Made by a program: the position numbers and the translations under genes. This document shows, one piece after another, positions 28,342 to 36,586 of a stretch of DNA of 64,000 nucleotides. Under the pieces are notes generated by a model. It did no database searches, was not told where the DNA came from, and saw only the letters and a list, made by a program, of their open reading frames with translations. The DNA is from Paraburkholderia ultramafica (GTDB lineage Bacteria > Pseudomonadota > Gammaproteobacteria > Burkholderiales > Burkholderiaceae), in assembly GCF_902859915.1 (NCBI RefSeq), contig NZ_CADIKK010000014.1, positions 1-64,000 of the forward strand, in the 5' to 3' direction. Numbering within the stretch: position 1 is the stretch's first letter; each line of letters starts with the position of its first letter.

Positions 28342-29421
28342 TTGTCCGACCCGACCCGCCGTCTACTCACCGACATCGCGCTGACCGCCCAGGCGCTGAA
28401 AAATAGCGGTGGCGCCGAACGCTACACCCGTGACGTGATCGCCGGGCTGCATCGAATGGGGCTGCGTCCCACGCTGTTCGCCCGTGAAATCGACCGCGCG
28501 CTGCCCGAGGCGGCATGGATCGACGCACAGCCGCTGAACGTGCGCTGGGCGCCGCGCAAGCTGCGCAACCTCGCGTTCGACTGGCGTCTGAAACAGCGCC
28601 TGAAACGGCACCGGCCCGCCTGCGTCTTTTCGATCAATCACTCCACGCATGCCGACGTCGTGTTGTGCGGCGGCACGCACCCGGGCTCGCTCGAAGCCGC
28701 AGGCCGCAGCGTGCGTCGCAGCGACGAGTGGCAGATCGAACTGGAGCGACGCGCCTACACGCAGGCGCGCGCGATCGTCGCGCATTCGCAATTGATGAGC
28801 CGCGAGTTGCAGCGCTTTTACGGCGTGCCGGCCGGGCGCATCGACGTGCTCTATCCGCCGGTCGACACCGCGCGCTTCCAGCCGCTGACCGACGCGGCGC
28901 GTGCGGCGGTGCGCCGCCAGCTCGATCTGCCGGAAGACCGCGTGATCTTCGTGTTCTCCTCGACCAGCCACGAACGCAAAGGCTATCCGCTGCTGGAGGC
29001 GTTCTTTGCGCGGACCACGCTGCCGGTATGCCTCGTGGTGGCAGGCCGGCCGGTGCCGCAAACCAGCGACACGATTCGTTATGCCGGCTACAGCAAGGAG
29101 ATCGAAAAGCTGTTCGCGGCCGCTGACTTTACCGTCGTCGCATCGGCGTACGAGCCGTTCGGCCTCGTGGGCGTCGAGTCGGTGATGTGCGGCACGCCGC
29201 TCGTGATCGCGGACAACGTCGGCTCGGCGGAGACCGTCACCGGCGCGGCGAAGATCGAGTTTTCGCGGCAGTCGGCGGGGAGTTTCGAGCGTGCGATCGA
29301 GCAGGCGGTGGAACGGGTGCGCGGCGGTGGCGCGCGGATCGCGAAGCCGCTCGACAGTCTGGTGTACGACCCGGGCATCGATGCGCATGTCGCCGCGCTC
29401 TATGCGCTCTTCACGCGGTGA
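28342..29421 (+). CDS. Family 4 glycosyltransferase (WaaG-like)
   Basis: A GT4 enzyme of about 359 aa. The N-terminal Rossmann domain starts LLTDIALTAQALKNSGGAERYTRDVIAGL; the GGAE and later HADVVLCGGTH segments line the acceptor cleft. The C-terminal nucleotide-sugar domain has VIFVFSSTSHERKGYPLLEAF and the EX7E-type motif in SAYEPFGLVGVESVMCGTPLVIA. This is the architecture of LPS core glucosyltransferase WaaG and relatives. The start is uncertain. TTG at 28342 is chosen because the conserved part begins there and the open frame upstream holds tandem repeats and a -10-like box. The frame stays open back to 28222. Confidence 0.82.
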   Translation: MSDPTRRLLTDIALTAQALKNSGGAERYTRDVIAGLHRMGLRPTLFAREIDRALPEAAWIDAQPLNVRWAPRKLRNLAFDWRLKQRLKRHRPACVFSINHSTHADVVLCGGTHPGSLEAAGRSVRRSDEWQIELERRAYTQARAIVAHSQLMSRELQRFYGVPAGRIDVLYPPVDTARFQPLTDAARAAVRRQLDLPEDRVIFVFSSTSHERKGYPLLEAFFARTTLPVCLVVAGRPVPQTSDTIRYAGYSKEIEKLFAAADFTVVASAYEPFGLVGVESVMCGTPLVIADNVGSAETVTGAAKIEFSRQSAGSFERAIEQAVERVRGGGARIAKPLDSLVYDPGIDAHVAALYALFTR

Positions 29422-29536
29422 ACCGGTGTGCGCCGCGCGCCCGGGTGGGGCGCGGCCGACGGTGTGAAAGCAGGTGAGCGAAAGCCGCCGGCGTGCGAGC
29501 GGGACAGTGAAAGGCAGTGTGGACGATGGCAAGCAA

Positions 29537-29569
29537 AAGCCGGCGCGAACCGGATGGACGCGCCGGCTT
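29537..29569. terminator. Bidirectional terminator-like hairpin
   Basis: AAGCCGGCGCG (29537-29547) pairs perfectly with CGCGCCGGCTT (29559-29569), with an 11-nt loop and an A-rich left flank (CAAAAG). It lies between the converging GT4 (+) and WaaL-like (-) genes. Confidence 0.65.
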
Positions 29570-29590
29570 GTCGAGAACCCGGACGAGACC

Positions 29591-30886
29591 TCAGGCCTTG
29601 ACCTCAGCGGCGCGGCGCTCCGCACGTGACGCGGGCGCTTGCTCCGTCTGCAATTCGCGCTTCCTTGCATCGACGACCGCGAGCAGCGTGGCGACCAGCA
29701 ACGCGAGCAGCGCTGTGACCATGATCGGCACGAGCACGTCGATGGTCAGGCCGAAAATCACCGTGCTGGTGGCGACCGCGAGGCCCGCATAGGAGGCCGC
29801 GCGAGTCGCCGGGTCGGTCGAGTGCCGGTGCCGCCAGAAATACACCGAGATTCCGTAGTAAAACAGCAGCAGGCAGGCCACGCCGACCGCGCCCATTTCG
29901 GCGAGTGTGGAGAAAAAGTCGCTATGGGCGCGCTCGTTGACGATCTCGGCCTTTACTTCACCGCGTTTGGCCATCACGCCCAACTCGTCCACCAGATGCC
30001 CCTTGCCGATGCCGTACACCGGATGATGGACAAAGATCATCCGCGACGCATTCCACAACTGCAGACGCAGACCCACCGACGTGGAGTCTTCGCCCTTATG
30101 CAGCATCGACACATCGGTCGACACTTCGGTGAGGCGCTTATGAATGCGCTCGGTCGAGAGCAGCGCGCCGGCCGCGATCACGATCGCCAGCGTCGCGACC
30201 AGCAGCCGCTTCTTGTGCGCGAACCACTGATACTGCATGCCGAGCAGCACGACGAACACCGGCACGGCCAGCCAGCCGCCACGGGTGCCCGACAGATACG
30301 ACGCGTAGCCGCCTGACGCCAGCGCCAGCAGGCGCGGCAGAAGCACGCGCCAGTCGCGCGGCTGGTCCCAGCCGAGCGTGAAGACCGACAGGAAACCGAG
30401 CAGCAGCGCGGTATCGCCGAACGGAATCGCGTTCGTATACGAATTATTCAGACGATTCGCATCGGTCCAGCCGCCGGGGGGCTGATTGGCGATTGCCCAG
30501 ACGCCGACTGCCAGCGCGCCGGCCGCGCAGCCCCAGCCGATCATGCGCAGATTTCGCGACGGCAACTGCCGCAGCAGCAGGAAGACCGGCAACGCGAGCA
30601 CGAAGCGCGACAACGCGTCGAACTGTCGAGGCAGCCAGTAGCCGAACAGCAATTGCTGGACGCCGATCGCCACGACCAGAGCCAGCATGCCGATGGTGAA
30701 CCAGCGGTAGGTGCGCAGCGCCGAGAAATAGCCCGGCATGCGCCGGTTGACGACAGCGGCGCCGAGCGCCAGCGCGAGAAGTGCGAAGAAGCAGTAGCCG
30801 GTGCCGCCGCGCCACATCAGATTGACCGCGGGCGCGAGAAACAGCAGGGCTGTGCAGAGCCAGACCAGACTGGAAGCAAAAATCAT
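29591..30886 (-). CDS. waaL: O-antigen ligase family membrane protein (WaaL-like)
   Basis: A 431-aa polytopic protein with about ten to twelve hydrophobic segments. A large periplasmic loop contains VSTDVSMLHKGEDSTSVGLRLQLWNASRMIF and HHPVYGIGKGHLVDEL, ending in the VNERAHSDFFSTLAEMGAVG motif, whose His is characteristic of the Wzy_C/WaaL superfamily. Such proteins join undecaprenyl-linked glycans to lipid A-core in the periplasm. It could instead be a polymerase of the same fold, but its position near msbA and core glycosyltransferases favours ligase. The start is placed at MIFASSLVWLCTALLFL because the first helix begins there. An in-frame ATG at 30949 would add 21 polar residues, and neither start has a strong ribosome binding site. 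Confidence 0.8.
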   Translation of the reverse strand: MIFASSLVWLCTALLFLAPAVNLMWRGGTGYCFFALLALALGAAVVNRRMPGYFSALRTYRWFTIGMLALVVAIGVQQLLFGYWLPRQFDALSRFVLALPVFLLLRQLPSRNLRMIGWGCAAGALAVGVWAIANQPPGGWTDANRLNNSYTNAIPFGDTALLLGFLSVFTLGWDQPRDWRVLLPRLLALASGGYASYLSGTRGGWLAVPVFVVLLGMQYQWFAHKKRLLVATLAIVIAAGALLSTERIHKRLTEVSTDVSMLHKGEDSTSVGLRLQLWNASRMIFVHHPVYGIGKGHLVDELGVMAKRGEVKAEIVNERAHSDFFSTLAEMGAVGVACLLLFYYGISVYFWRHRHSTDPATRAASYAGLAVATSTVIFGLTIDVLVPIMVTALLALLVATLLAVVDARKRELQTEQAPASRAERRAAEVKA

Positions 30887-31088
30887 AGGGCAACGATTTG
30901 TATGAACACTACCGTTCCGGTGGTGGAGTTGCTGGGGGAGCCGGACCATTTGGATACATTTTCAAGACGGTAGAGCGATCGCGATTATAACCGTGCCCTT
31001 CCTTGCGAAATGCTTGCGGTCAGTCGAGGGAAGGCGCGAGCCCGGAGACCTGGGCCGCGGTATTTGTCGTGCGGGCGGGCCGCGGCGG

Positions 31089-31094
31089 TACAAT
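31089..31094 (+). promoter_or_regulatory. Candidate -10 element of the GT2 gene
   Basis: TACAAT about 70 nt before the ATG at 31162. It supports that start over longer in-frame alternatives (ATG at 31108 or 31003). Confidence 0.3.
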
Positions 31095-31161
31095 CCCCGC
31101 GAAACTCATGGCCGGCGCGCGGCGCATGCCGCGCCCGCACCCAGCTCAACGGACCGAATCG

Positions 31162-32007
31162 ATGTTCTCTATCATCATCCCGACCTGGAACAATCTGCCT
31201 TACCTGCGTCTCGTGATCGACAGCCTGCGGCGTCATTCGACGCACGCGCATCAGATCATCGTGCACGTCAACGACGGCTCGGACGGCACGCTCGCCTGGG
31301 TGCGCGACGAGGGCATCGAACATACCGCGTCACCCGGCAACATCGGCATCTGTCACGCGGTCAATATCGCGGCGGCGCGCGCCACGCAGGACTACGTCGT
31401 CTACATGAACGACGACATGTACTGCTGCCCCGGCTGGGACGACGCGCTCGTCAAACGTCTCGCGCAGATGCCGGCCGACAACCTGTTCATGCTGTCCGGC
31501 ACGATGATCGAACCGGTCGATTCCGGCAATCCCTGCGTGGTCGTGCATAACTTCGGCCGCGACGTGGAGAATTTCCGCGCCGGCGAACTCGTCGCCGCCG
31601 CGCCCGGACTCGTGCGCGCCGACTGGCGCGGCGCGACCTGGCCGCCGACGCTCGTGCATCGCGACTGGTGGCACAAGGTGGGCGGCTATAGCAGCGAATT
31701 GAGTCCCGGCATGAGCAGCGACAACGACTTCTCGATGAAACTGTGGGACGCCGGCTGCCGCGTGTTCGTCGGCGTCGGCGACAGTCTGGTCTATCACTTC
31801 CAGCAGAAGAGCACCGGCAAGGTCGTCAAGAACGATGGGCGCCGCCAGTTCCTCAACAAGTGGGGCATGACGCAAGCCACCTTCGATCGCTACTACCTGC
31901 GCCGCGGCACCGCTATCGAAGGCGGCGCGGCGGTGAGCGAGCCCGAGCAAACCGGTCGTCTGCGGCGCGCGCTGCTGAAGTCGCGGATCAAGCGGGCGTT
32001 TAGCTGA
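31162..32007 (+). CDS. Family 2 glycosyltransferase
   Basis: A 281-aa GT2 protein starting directly with the fold, MFSIIIPTWNNLPYLRLVIDSL, with HQIIVHVNDGSDGT and the metal motif VVYMNDDMYCCPGWDDAL. The middle has LVHRDWWHKVGGYSSELSPGMSSDNDFSMKLWD, where the acidic pair probably positions the acceptor. The C-terminus is basic. It probably works on LPS or a cell-surface glycan like its neighbours. It is divergent from the WaaL-like gene and converges on the next small gene. Confidence 0.82.
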   Translation: MFSIIIPTWNNLPYLRLVIDSLRRHSTHAHQIIVHVNDGSDGTLAWVRDEGIEHTASPGNIGICHAVNIAAARATQDYVVYMNDDMYCCPGWDDALVKRLAQMPADNLFMLSGTMIEPVDSGNPCVVVHNFGRDVENFRAGELVAAAPGLVRADWRGATWPPTLVHRDWWHKVGGYSSELSPGMSSDNDFSMKLWDAGCRVFVGVGDSLVYHFQQKSTGKVVKNDGRRQFLNKWGMTQATFDRYYLRRGTAIEGGAAVSEPEQTGRLRRALLKSRIKRAFS

Positions 32008-32065
32008 CGGGGCGCCCAACGTAGCACACCTGCCCTCAACAGCCCGCGCCGACAACGCACGCGCG

Positions 32066-32386
32066 TCACACGCCGCCAGTCACCAGCGGCAGCACCGTCA
32101 GATCCGGATGCGTGCCGTCGACAATGCTGCGTCCCACATGCACCCCTTCGTAGAGCGCATCGTCCTTGCTGGCGAAGCTCTCTTCTCCGTCCGCATGAAA
32201 CGGCACCGCATGGCCGGGGATGGCCGGATCGGCGCCCGGATGACACACATAGCCGACGTACGTGTAGCGGTTATCCGCCGTGGCCGCCGGCTTCGCTTCG
32301 TTGGGCGGGTCCTTGGGGAAGGGCGCCACGTGAATCTCGAAGCCCTCGTATTCCACCATTTGCCAGGGTGCGGTTTCATCGGCCAT
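32066..32386 (-). CDS. Conserved protein of unknown function (106 aa)
   Basis: Starts MADETAPWQMVEYEGFEIHVAPFP, with AGGCGGAGGC-type ribosome binding site bases just upstream of 32386. An in-frame ATG ten codons earlier is less well placed. The protein is acidic, soluble and beta-rich, with a central YTYVGYVCHPGADP and a DALYEGVHVGRSIVDG segment. No family is recognised. It stands alone between a glycosyltransferase and rdgC. Confidence 0.65.
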   Translation of the reverse strand: MADETAPWQMVEYEGFEIHVAPFPKDPPNEAKPAATADNRYTYVGYVCHPGADPAIPGHAVPFHADGEESFASKDDALYEGVHVGRSIVDGTHPDLTVLPLVTGGV

Positions 32387-32470
32387 GGCCGCCTCCGTCT
32401 TCGTCGCGCCTATCAAAAAGTCTAGGTGATTTGCGCGTAAAACGCGCTTAAAGACGGATACGGCAAAGCA

Positions 32471-32552
32471 CTATGGCTTGATCGCGCCGAGCTGTTTGAG
32501 CAGCGTCAGATTGTCTTCGAGGTGCCCGTTCTCGACGATGCGGCCGGGAGAA
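32471..32552 (-). pseudogene. Possible C-terminal remnant, SnoaL/NTF2-like
   Basis: On the minus strand the frame SPGRIVENGHLEDNLTLL then KQLGAIKP and a stop resembles the last strand and tail of SnoaL-like ester cyclases, which end in a similar L-L-x-Q-L-G-A-I motif. Nothing upstream continues it, so if real it is a relic. The rest of the 343-bp gap before rdgC shows no gene. Confidence 0.25.
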
Positions 32553-32729
32553 GTGTAAGTGGATGAAACACATTCTCTGGCTCACGGTCGAAATTTGATA
32601 ATCGGCCTATCGTTTGAAGGATTCTCGGTGTCAATTTGAAAATGACCGGCAAGCCGTGATGCTCCGCGCGAACGCGCCAGCTCCTTCGTCATATAGAATG
32701 ACGCGCTTTGCCCGGAAACGACCTCGCCC

Positions 32730-33653
32730 ATGTGGTTCAAAAACCTTCAGCTGCACCGTCTTCCCGCTCCGTGGTCCGTCACCCCCGAACAGATGCAGAA
32801 GTGGCTCGCGCCGCACGCGTTTGCGCCCGGCAATAGCGTCGAGATGCAAAGCCACGGCTGGGCGTCGCCGCGCGACAACGATTCGCTCGTGTACGCGCTC
32901 AACGGCCAGATGCTGCTGGTGTTCCGCACCGAAAAGAAACTGCTGCCCGCGTCGGTCGTCACGCAAGTGACCAAGGCGCGCGCGCTCGAACTCGAGGAAC
33001 AGCAGGGCTTCAAACCCGGCCGCAAGCAGATGCGCGAACTCAAGGAGCAGGTCACCGACGAACTGCTGCCGCGCGCGTTCAGCATTCGCCGCGATACCCG
33101 TGTGTGGATCGACTGCAAGAACGGCTGGCTCGTGATCGACGCGGCGTCGCCAACGGTCGCCGACGAAGTGCGCGGTCTGCTGGTCAAGTCGATCGATCAG
33201 CTGCCGCTCGGCACGGTGCGCGTCACGCAGTCGCCGGTCGCGGCGATGACCGAATGGCTGCTGTCCGGCGAGGGTCCGGCGGGCTTCACGCTCGACCAGG
33301 ACACCGAGTTGCGCTCGCCCACGGAAGGCAACGCCACCGTGCGTTACGTGGGACATACTTTGGATACCGAAGATATGCGCCGCCATATCGAAGCCGGCAA
33401 GCAGTGCATGCGTCTTGCGATGACGTGGAACGATCGCGTGTCGTTCGTGCTGACGCCTTCGCTCACGATCAAACGCATCGCGCCGCTCGACGTGCTGAAG
33501 GAAACGAGCGACCCGACCGCGCAGAACGACGACGAACGCTTCGATTCCGACGTCACGCTGATGACCGCCGAACTCGACCGCATGCTGACCGATCTGCTCG
33601 ACGCGCTGGGCGGCGAGCAGGGCGACGCGATGCCGCAAGCAGCGGCGGCCTGA
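32730..33653 (+). CDS. rdgC: Recombination-associated protein RdgC
   Basis: A 307-aa RdgC, a ring-shaped DNA-binding protein that restrains RecA. The start MWFKNLQLHRLPAPW is the family signature. The central KPGRKQMRELKEQVTDELLPRAF and RDTRVWIDCKNGWLVIDAAS, and the late AGKQCMRLAMTWNDRVSFVL, are all conserved. Length is normal for the family. A TATAGAAT stretch about 35 nt upstream may be the -10. It is a single gene followed by a very long hairpin. Confidence 0.95.
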   Translation: MWFKNLQLHRLPAPWSVTPEQMQKWLAPHAFAPGNSVEMQSHGWASPRDNDSLVYALNGQMLLVFRTEKKLLPASVVTQVTKARALELEEQQGFKPGRKQMRELKEQVTDELLPRAFSIRRDTRVWIDCKNGWLVIDAASPTVADEVRGLLVKSIDQLPLGTVRVTQSPVAAMTEWLLSGEGPAGFTLDQDTELRSPTEGNATVRYVGHTLDTEDMRRHIEAGKQCMRLAMTWNDRVSFVLTPSLTIKRIAPLDVLKETSDPTAQNDDERFDSDVTLMTAELDRMLTDLLDALGGEQGDAMPQAAAA

Positions 33654-33667
33654 GCTGCTTTTTGCAT

Positions 33668-33715
33668 CGATGTAGCGCGGCGCGTCGAAGCATCGACGCG
33701 CCGCTGGCTACATCG
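33668..33715. repeat. Long inverted repeat after rdgC (two stems, 9 + 12 bp)
   Basis: CGATGTAGC (33668-33676) pairs with GCTACATCG (33707-33715). The adjoining 12-bp stem GCGGCGCGTCGA pairs with TCGACGCGCCGC around an AGCA loop, with only TG unpaired between stems on the right. There is no T-run, so it is at best an unusual terminator. A small mobile repeat relic is also possible. Confidence 0.8.
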
Positions 33716-33720
33716 CGGCG

Positions 33721-34092
33721 GTGGATCGCAAGGGTGGCTATGCTCACAGAGCAAGAGCACAATCAAGGCCGTTTGCCTACACCGACGAAGAGGCGTGTGA
33801 TCTTGTCAACACGTGCAGCCGCCCGTATCCGGACAGCGATGTCGACAAGCGGGCGCGCCGATTCGTGCCGAGCGCGAGCAGCGGTGGCACGAGCATTGCT
33901 TATAACGATGGCAATGGCGGCGCGGGCATCAGCGCAAAAGGCAGCACGATGGCGCTGTTGCGCGCGATGACACTCGACATCAAGAGCGCGTTTTTCTATG
34001 TGCGCCGCACGGAGAAATGCGTGAACCGTCCGGGCGACACCCATTCGTTTCGCGGCTTGCAGGTCGACGTGAGCGTGACCGAAAGTGGATGA
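33721..34092 (+). CDS. Hypothetical protein, possibly a fragment
   Basis: The frame from about 33780 (TDEEACDLVNTCSRPYPDSD onward) has the strong G/C third-position bias of real genes here and ends ...HSFRGLQVDVSVTESG. The GTG at 33721 is a poor start with no clear ribosome binding site, and the first 20 residues look non-coding. The gene may therefore be truncated at its 5' end, next to the long inverted repeat. Glycine/serine-rich middle; no family recognised. Confidence 0.4.
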   Translation: MDRKGGYAHRARAQSRPFAYTDEEACDLVNTCSRPYPDSDVDKRARRFVPSASSGGTSIAYNDGNGGAGISAKGSTMALLRAMTLDIKSAFFYVRRTEKCVNRPGDTHSFRGLQVDVSVTESG

Positions 34093-34225
34093 GGGTGAAT
34101 GCCGGTGAATGAGCGCGCGCTGAATCTCCCGGTGCTGCAAATCGAAACGTGTTAGCGACGAGCATCCACGTGGCCGGTTCTCCGTGCGCATCAAGTGAAC
34201 GTTTCAACAGGAAGAGGGCGCCGCG

Positions 34226-35029
34226 ATGAAATTGAGCGTTGGCTACGAACTGGTCTACGAGTGCGTGCAACCGACCCCGATGTTGTTGATGCTGAACACG
34301 CACTATTCGCATGCGAATGAGATGCTGAGTCCCGATCTGCTGACGGTCGATCCGCTAGTGCCGATCCGCCAGTATCGCGACGGCTTCGGCAATCTGTGCA
34401 GCCGGCTCGTCGCGCCGCCGGGAAAAATTGCGTTCTCGACCAGCGCGGTGCTCGACGTGTCGCCCGAGCCGGAGCAGCGGCCGCCATTTACCGAACAGCA
34501 TCCGGTGGAGATGTTGCCCGACGATACGCTGGTGTTTCTGCTCGGCAGCCGCTATTGCGAAACCGATCTGCTCTCCGAATTCGCGTGGCAGACGTTCGGC
34601 AAACTGCCGCTCGGCCGCGAGCGCGTCGATGCGATCTGCAACTACGTGCACCGGCACATCGTGTTCGGCTACGACTTCGCACGGCCGACCAAGACCGCGT
34701 GGCAGGCATGGCACGAGAGGAAGGGCGTGTGCCGCGACTTCGCGCATCTGGCCGTCGCGCTATGCCGCGCGATGAACATACCGGCGCGCTATTGCACGGG
34801 CTATCTCAGCGATGTCGGCTTGCCGCCGCCGTATGCGCCGATGGATTTCGCCGCGTGGTTCGAGGCGTACGTCGGCGGCTGCTGGCAGACGTTCGATCCC
34901 CGCAACAACGCGCCGCGCACCGGGCGGGTTCTGATGGCGCGCGGGCGCGACGCGGCCGACGTCGCGATCAGCAATGCGTTCGGGCCCACGCAACTGCTGA
35001 AATTCGCGGTGGTGTGCGAGCCGGTCTAG
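34226..35029 (+). CDS. Transglutaminase-like family protein
   Basis: A 267-aa protein. The N-terminal beta domain has YELVYECVQPTPMLLMLN. The papain-like core starts near DAICNYVHRHIVFGYDFARPT, with the nucleophile Cys169 in GVCRDFAHLAVALCRAMNIPARYCTGYL. In place of the usual catalytic His the motif reads MDFAAWFEAY, with Ala209. Asp224 of TFDPRNN is kept. The same position is recalled as Ser or Ala in a bacterial subfamily ending in GRVLMARGRDA, as here, so this may be a divergent catalytic set or a non-enzymatic protein. A CAGGAAGAGGG stretch precedes the ATG. Confidence 0.82.
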   Translation: MKLSVGYELVYECVQPTPMLLMLNTHYSHANEMLSPDLLTVDPLVPIRQYRDGFGNLCSRLVAPPGKIAFSTSAVLDVSPEPEQRPPFTEQHPVEMLPDDTLVFLLGSRYCETDLLSEFAWQTFGKLPLGRERVDAICNYVHRHIVFGYDFARPTKTAWQAWHERKGVCRDFAHLAVALCRAMNIPARYCTGYLSDVGLPPPYAPMDFAAWFEAYVGGCWQTFDPRNNAPRTGRVLMARGRDAADVAISNAFGPTQLLKFAVVCEPV

Positions 35030-35109
35030 GCGCGTTGCGGCGTTGAGATCCCTTGTTGTCGATGCGCGACAAGGTGCGCTGCGCGCATGGCTCGGTGGCG
35101 AACGCCGCG

Positions 35110-35386
35110 TCATTCTCCGAGTGACAGCGCGCGCTTGCGCCGCAGCAGTGCCGAGCCGACCGACACCGCCGCGCCGATGCCCCCATCGCCAGCGAAAGCG
35201 CGACTATCAGCGCGCCGGTCTGCGCACGCGCGGAGAACAGGGTGACCAGCAGACCGGCAAACGGCCAGCATTGGACCGAGGACGAAACCCAACTGGTACG
35301 AGGAGCGGCACGAGAAACAGCAGGATCTGATCGGCGAGACGCGCGACAAACAGCGAGCAGAAGAAAGCCTGATGATTGACGCGCAC
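35110..35386 (-). pseudogene. Collapsed MFS transporter pseudogene
   Basis: Reading the minus strand from a GTG at 35386, one frame gives an MFS N-terminus (NHQAFFCSLFVARLADQI then LLFLVPL). A second frame gives a late membrane helix (WPFAGLLVTLFSARAQTGAL then IVALSLAMG). A third gives the C-terminus GIGAAVSVGSALLRRKRALS ending at a TGA at 35110. A whole transporter of about 400 codons is thus reduced to under 100, by at least one large internal deletion and two frame changes. Confidence 0.65.
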
Positions 35387-35483
35387 CGTTGATGTCCCGC
35401 CGTTTATGGGGCGAGACCGATCCTGTCAAAGATAGCGCCGTGGTGGCCTCGCTGCCCGGTGGCCGCGAGGCCACGCGGCGTTC

Positions 35484-35957
35484 CTATCCGCCGCGATACG
35501 CCTGCTCCAGCGGCGCGATTTCCAGCTTCTCCATTTTCATCATCGCCTTCATCACGCGGCTCGCCTTCGCGGTGTCCGGATCGCGCAGCATCTGGCCGAG
35601 CGCGTCGGGCGCGATCTGCCACGACACGCCGAAGCGGTCCTGCAGCCAGCCGCATTGCCACGGCTTGCCGCCGTCGAGGAGCTTCGACCAGTAGCGGTCG
35701 ATCTCATCCTGCGAGCCGCAGTGCACGAACAGCGAGATCGCCGGCGTGAACGGAAATTGCGGGCCGCCGTTCAAGGCCATGAACTCCTGGCCTTCGATCT
35801 CGAACGTGATGGCCAGCACGCCGCCTTGCGGGCCGGGGCCTGCGTCCGTGTAATGCAGCGTGGTGGCGATGCGGGAATCGGAAAACACGGACGTATAGAA
35901 GCGGGCCGCCTCTTCCGCGTTGCCGTCGAACCACAGGCACGGCGCAATCTTCTGCAT
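35484..35957 (-). CDS. VOC-fold protein, PhnB/3-demethylubiquinone methyltransferase-like
   Basis: A 157-aa VOC-family protein starting MQKIAPCLWFDGNAEEAARF, with GGVLAITFEIEGQEFMALNGG, ISLFVHCGSQDEIDRYW and WLQDRFGVSWQI. This is the single-chain, two-module PhnB-like layout often misnamed 3-demethylubiquinone-9 methyltransferase. Family members are small metal-binding proteins of mostly unknown substrate. It follows another VOC gene, 46 bp away on the same strand, so the two are probably cotranscribed. Confidence 0.85.
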   Translation of the reverse strand: MQKIAPCLWFDGNAEEAARFYTSVFSDSRIATTLHYTDAGPGPQGGVLAITFEIEGQEFMALNGGPQFPFTPAISLFVHCGSQDEIDRYWSKLLDGGKPWQCGWLQDRFGVSWQIAPDALGQMLRDPDTAKASRVMKAMMKMEKLEIAPLEQAYRGG

Positions 35958-36003
35958 GACGTTTCTCCTCCCTGTCAGGCGGATGGGCCTCGCGTCACCC
36001 GTC

Positions 36004-36468
36004 TCACTTCATCGTGGCCATCGCTTGCTGGATTTCCTCCGTGCTCAGATCGCGCGTGTGCGTGGCGAGCGACCAGCTATGGCCGAACGGATCCTTCACC
36101 TGGCCGTAACGGTCGCCCCAGAACATGTCGGCGACTGGCATCACGACGGTCGCGCCGGCCTCGACGGCCTGTTTGAAACTGGCGTCGACGTCCGGCACGT
36201 AGTGATGAATCGTGACTGGCGTGCCCTTCAGCGTATTCGGCCCGAACGTCTGATGGTCGGGCCATTCGTCGGTCAGCATCAGCATGGAGTCGCCGATCTT
36301 CAGGCAGGCGTGCATCACCTTGCCGTCCGGGCCCGGCAGGCGGAACTGTTCGACGGCGTTGAAGGCCTTCGTGTAGAACGCGATGGCATCCGCGGCGTTG
36401 GCGCAGATCAGATAGGGGGTAAGCGAGTGCATCCCGTCCGGGATCGGTTTGACAGCGGCGCTGCTCAT
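36004..36468 (-). CDS. VOC-fold protein, PhnB-like (glyoxalase/bleomycin-resistance type)
   Basis: A 154-aa protein with SLTPYLICANAADAIAFYTKAF, PGPDGKVMHACLKIGDSMLML, PVTIHHYVPDVDASFKQAV and GDRYGQVKDPFGHSWSLATH. This is the PhnB-like VOC pattern with conserved His and Glu/Asp metal-site positions. AAGGAGTCACC precedes the ATG at 36468; the frame is open further upstream but lacks such a site. It is first of a likely two-gene unit with the VOC gene downstream. Upstream, toward the NlpC/P60 gene, is an 8-bp tandem repeat. Confidence 0.85.
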   Translation of the reverse strand: MSSAAVKPIPDGMHSLTPYLICANAADAIAFYTKAFNAVEQFRLPGPDGKVMHACLKIGDSMLMLTDEWPDHQTFGPNTLKGTPVTIHHYVPDVDASFKQAVEAGATVVMPVADMFWGDRYGQVKDPFGHSWSLATHTRDLSTEEIQQAMATMK

Positions 36469-36586
36469 GACGGTGACTCCTTGAAGTAACAGGTTCGTGA
36501 GTTGAAAGACCGGCTGCGTCAGCCAGGCCTTCAACGTTACGACGAGTTCAGCGCAGTTGAATCGACACTCCGGAAAAAATATTTTT

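Noticed and set aside
33763..34194. 143-codon minus-strand frame at the same place as the 33721-34092 gene
   Set aside because: Third-position G/C bias favours the plus-strand frame, and the minus-strand product is His/Arg-rich with no motif.
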